DNA of 64,000 nucleotides from Spirodela intermedia (taxonomy: Eukaryota > Streptophyta > Magnoliopsida > Alismatales > Araceae). Location of the stretch: NCBI GenBank assembly GCA_902729315.2, contig LR746266.1, positions 1,894,759-1,958,758 of the forward strand. Direction: 5' to 3'. Shown piece by piece: positions 60,993 through 64,000 of the stretch (positions within the stretch are counted from its first letter, which is position 1; the number at the start of each line of letters is the position of its first letter). The notes under the pieces are model-generated. The model made no database searches, was not told the origin of the DNA, and worked only from the letters and a program-made list of their open reading frames with translations. Position numbers and translations under genes: made by a program.

Positions 60993-61148
60993 TACCATGT
61001 AATCCCAAATACATCAAATGCTAGCTTTCAGATGATGTGGAAAGCCACAAAGGAAAGAAAAAAATACCAAATTCTTTGCTTTCTTCGCGTCACCCTTAGC
61101 CTTCAGCTCCTCGACATCTTCAGCAAGCTTCTTCACCACAAGTTTCTT
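60993..61148 (-). repeat. Duplicate of part of RRP15 exon 2 and intron 2
   Basis: These 156 bases copy 60434-60589 with one substitution seen (A at 60530, G at 61089). The copy holds the last 81 bases of exon 2 with its GT donor and 75 bases of intron 2, but no acceptor. It sits just upstream of the coding start. The word TACCATGTAA stands at both ends (60993-61002 and 61151-61160), suggesting insertion through microhomology. It is recent, because the copies are nearly identical. Confidence 0.93.
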
Positions 61149-61160
61149 TTTACCATGTAA

Positions 61161-62060
61161 GAAGTGAAAGTGAAGTAAGAGATGAGGTAACCAGAGGGCT
61201 TTTTACATTAGCTAAAAGTACAGTTTTAAACCATAGTTAGAGAGAAATGCTACAACTGATAGCTTTTTTAATTAGCCATCCTCATTCATTGACCATCTTA
61301 GTTCAAGTAGAATCTATTATCAGAAACGTTTTAATGGTCTTAGGTGATGTCATAGTGCATAAAACTTATTTTGATCAAATGGAAAAGGTCCATGTGAATG
61401 ACTGTTAAAACAAATCCAAATGGCTTGTGTTCTAATCGATAACTAAATTTACATTCATTCGGCAGAGACACATAAACGAATGAAAAAAATGGAAACTACA
61501 GCTGTCTCGTACTACAACTCTTTGCTATTGAGATTAAATAATAAATTATTTTCCTATTTGAACACCATCCTCTTGTCATCGTTTAGTGTTCTGATTCAAG
61601 GACTTTACACTGGTCCAATATTAACAAGCCTTTACGATAAATTCAATGTTTGATGCAAAATCCTAAGACTCTCTCAATGTGTGAAAGACACCGCATAATG
61701 CCCATCCCAAGCCTCGGATTATCTCCAGACCTCAGCCCTGAAAAGAACAGCATTTGGGGCCAGAGAGGCCTTCAAGAGCCCAAACTCTAAACATCTTTTT
61801 CTGTTGATAAATGTTCCTTTTCCCATTACTCCTACGGACAAACGTGAACGGTCCTTTCTGACCCTGCAGAGCACCCGTGCTTAAAATTGTGGAGAAAACA
61901 TCAACCAATGTTCGACTAAAGATGTTCAGATATATTCACATCGACAAGAAATTTGACATGGCAAAAGATTTACATATATGCACAAGAAGGAAACTGAAAT
62001 AAGTTAAAATAAGTTGCACTGAGAAAACAGATGAAAAAAAGAAAAAAAAATCGCGTGGCG
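61161..62060. other. Probable 5' UTR intron of the RRP15-like gene
   Basis: There is no coding exon. A donor-like GGCTG/GTAGAT on the minus strand at about 62071 and an acceptor-like TTGTAG at about 60982 would define a 5' UTR intron spanning this stretch and the duplicate. This is inference from splice words only. Confidence 0.4.
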
Positions 62061-62252
62061 AAGAATCTACCAGCCTTGTTGAAGAGTTTTCGATTCTTCT
62101 GCGGCCAGTAAAGCCCTTCGTCCCGCAAACACCAGCTGTAGTCCAGGTGGGAGAAATAGGAAAAGAAGGGGAAATAAAGAGTGTGTGTGTGAGAGAGAGA
62201 GGGAGAGAAAGACCGAGAGATGCAGGTAGCGGCAGACACCGAACTCTTTCGT

Positions 62253-62444
62253 AAACCCCTAACCCCACTCTGATTTGAGGAAAGGGGAACCCGTCCCCTT
62301 CATTGCCGCTAACGGACCCTCGATCTGGGCCGTTGATCCGCCGCGTGATCGACGCAGATCCGAATATCTGCCAGCGCCCATGACATCCTCCCCCACCTGC
62401 GAGAGCGGATCCGAATAGTAAGCTCCATTTTACCCTATTGGGCC
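62253..62444 (-). promoter_or_regulatory. Site II and telo-box-like motifs, RRP15 promoter
   Basis: TGGGCC occurs at 62326-62331 and 62439-62444, and AAACCCCTAA at 62253-62262 is one base longer than the telo box AAACCCTAA. Plant ribosomal-protein and ribosome-biogenesis genes often carry telo boxes with site II motifs, which fits an RRP15 promoter. The distance to the start codon (1.3 kb) requires a 5' UTR intron. Confidence 0.5.
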
Positions 62445-62884
62445 GCCTTAAGCGAGAGCTCCAATCTCGGCCTTTAATGGGTCGAACCTGAAAAGATAAT
62501 AACCACAAAATCTTGTAAAAATACAATTAAATCAAATACATTATATTATGACGACCCGTTTAAAGCCCTGATTTTATTAGTTTTAAAATTTTATTCTATA
62601 ACGTAAAATGATCACTGCACCCGTGAGTTTGATTTCCTTAGGTTTAAAAATTCTTCTGAAATTGTTATGATTTAGATAATCTGGTAATCTAATTCTATAA
62701 TTCTGTTAAACTATTTAGGCTTTCAAAGCCAACACTTGTGACAAGTACTCGACAATTATTACTATGGTGCCTAATAAATAGAAGTGGTATAGATGAAATG
62801 GATGTTATGTCCGGTGATATAGATTTAATTTCCGACTTTTTTCATGTTATTTCTATAGACCTTTAAGATAGATTTATTAACCTT

Positions 62885-62947
62885 CTCTCTCTCTCTCGCT
62901 CTCTCTCTATCTCTCTATCTATCTATCTATCTATCTGTCTCTCTCTC
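62885..62947. repeat. (CT)n-(TATC)n microsatellite
   Basis: CT repeats with interruptions, then ATCT units, then CT again. Confidence 0.92.
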
Positions 62948-63288
62948 ATACGAACTCTGATCCCCAAAATTAAGAGATTATATGCGTTTTGGGACCCTCT
63001 TTTCTCACTGTGGAGAGAGACTCGATCCATACTGTTTGATGAGAAAGATCTCTTACTTCTCTTGGCTTGATGCTTCCGACGGTGGAAAAATACCATTTTT
63101 ACAACCTAAATTCCAAACTCATCAGTTTCTGTAAAGTGAAATATTTATTTATCTTCCAGAACTGAATCGAATCATGCAGATACATTCTCATTTAAGTGTG
63201 GACTTCCGTGGATGAACAGGTTAGCGAAGAAGTGGGGGGTGCCATTGCAAAGGTAGGCGCTGCTAAGCCGATGTCAACAAGACCCAGT

Positions 63289-63290
<2 letters not shown>

Positions 63291-63350
<60 letters not shown>
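63291..63350. repeat. (TC)n microsatellite
   Basis: About 50 uninterrupted bases of TC, with one T interruption near 63343. Confidence 0.95.
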
Positions 63351-63805
63351 CCACGCTCGTGCAAGCGCATAAGCTGATTTACACTGCATCAATATACTGT
63401 TGTGACGTAACATTATTATCTCATTAGTTTCGAGGACATACTGAAAAAAGCGTAATATGAGTAACAATGCTCAACTTCGATGGCTGTCAACTTGCACGAG
63501 TTCACCTTTGAAATAGTCCAAGTCCCAGACATCAGATGGATTAACAACTTAGATTGATGATGACTTCCAAATGGCACTTGCATGATTGTTTTCAAATCGA
63601 AGGGAACAAATTTGGCCAAATCAATGATGTGTGAACAAATTCAGGAAATAAATTCTTTGCAGCACCTAGTTGGTGTTCGAGTTGTGTTTCTTTATCAGGA
63701 GTTAGTAAGTCTTCCGTCTATTACGGTAAATTTCATCCGAGTTTACGACATGTTCATCTACTAAGAAGACTAATATTAAACTAGTGCAGAGAAACGGTAC
63801 TCTAC

Positions 63806-63834
63806 AAGAAGAAGAAGAAGAAGAAGAAGAAGAA
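63806..63834. repeat. (AGA)n microsatellite
   Basis: About nine GAA/AGA units. Confidence 0.93.
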
Positions 63835-64000
63835 AATAGTGAACCTCACGACTGCTGTTCAGTAGGAGATGGATATAAAGAACAAAGCAGACGAAAAACA
63901 GTGCCAACGACTCCAACTCAAAGAAAAAAGAAACTAAAATGGAGTTGCAGGAGAAAACATACACTTCATTTCAGAGAACATAGAGCTGAATCCAAAGCTT

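Larger units (their letters stand above)
62530..64000. other. Intergenic stretch with microsatellites
   Basis: No gene is supported. Microsatellites are listed separately. Short frames at 63416-63619 and 63582-63764 have no recognised domain. Confidence 0.45.

Noticed and set aside
1-64000. CRISPR arrays, bacterial operons, rRNA genes, organelle inserts
   Set aside because: No regularly spaced short repeats, prokaryotic gene layout or rRNA sequence was seen, and no chloroplast or mitochondrial gene was recognised.

Overview
This is nuclear DNA from a flowering plant. The support is AT-rich intergenic sequence, short GT-AG introns, GC-rich gene starts with TGGGCC (site II) promoter motifs, many dinucleotide microsatellites, and nested LTR retrotransposons. 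I cannot name the species. Gene functions come from recognising protein motifs by eye; no database search was possible.

Four protein-coding genes can be assembled exon by exon with consistent splice phases. (1) 1209-3308, +: the last six exons of a peroxisomal acyl-CoA oxidase of the ACX1 type, ending in an SRL peroxisome-targeting signal; its 5' part lies outside the window. (2) 6673-9712, +: a complete four-exon CRIPT-like zinc-binding protein with four CxxC pairs. (3) 34174-35078, -: a complete two-exon gene for a 265-residue plant protein of unknown function. (4) 58919-60959, -: a complete eight-exon RRP15-like ribosome-biogenesis gene with a GC-AG intron, a 20-bp exon and a recent 156-bp partial exon duplication upstream. 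A few candidate exons at 13.3 and 16.3-16.8 kb (-) belong to nothing I recognise. The four genes do not form a pathway; they are ordinary genes separated by repeats.

The centre of the window (about 17.9-54.4 kb) is retrotransposon territory. One LTR family, with 1.6-1.7 kb LTRs and TG...CA ends, accounts for six insertions: a solo LTR at 19269-20910 (target duplication AGTGC); a full element at 24663-32188 (ATTCC); a second full element at 40523-49487; a solo LTR nested inside that element's right LTR at 47514-48705 (TTCAT); and solo LTRs at 50628-52253 and 52826-54442 (the last flanked by TTTAA). Both full elements lie on the minus strand. Each has a degenerate tRNA-Asp-type primer-binding site, a gag-like frame and a polypurine tract, but no protease, reverse transcriptase, RNase H or integrase. 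In place of pol, both copies carry the same acidic, lysine-rich reading frame of unknown function, apparently an extension of gag. Two other repeat layers are visible: an older Copia-like element whose short LTR copies at 17.9 and 32.3 kb bracket several of these insertions, and a strongly diverged relative of the main LTR at 22.2 kb.

The most unusual point is this gag-only family: its shared gag extension, its recurrent antisense LTR frame, and a perfect tRNA-type B box just downstream of the TATA box in its LTRs. The remaining stretches (3.3-6.4, 9.7-17.9, 32.4-34.2, 36.3-40.5, 49.5-50.6, 54.4-58.9 and 62.5-64 kb) are AT-rich. They hold microsatellites and small relics, including a Ty3/gypsy reverse-transcriptase fragment at 36.1-36.3 kb.
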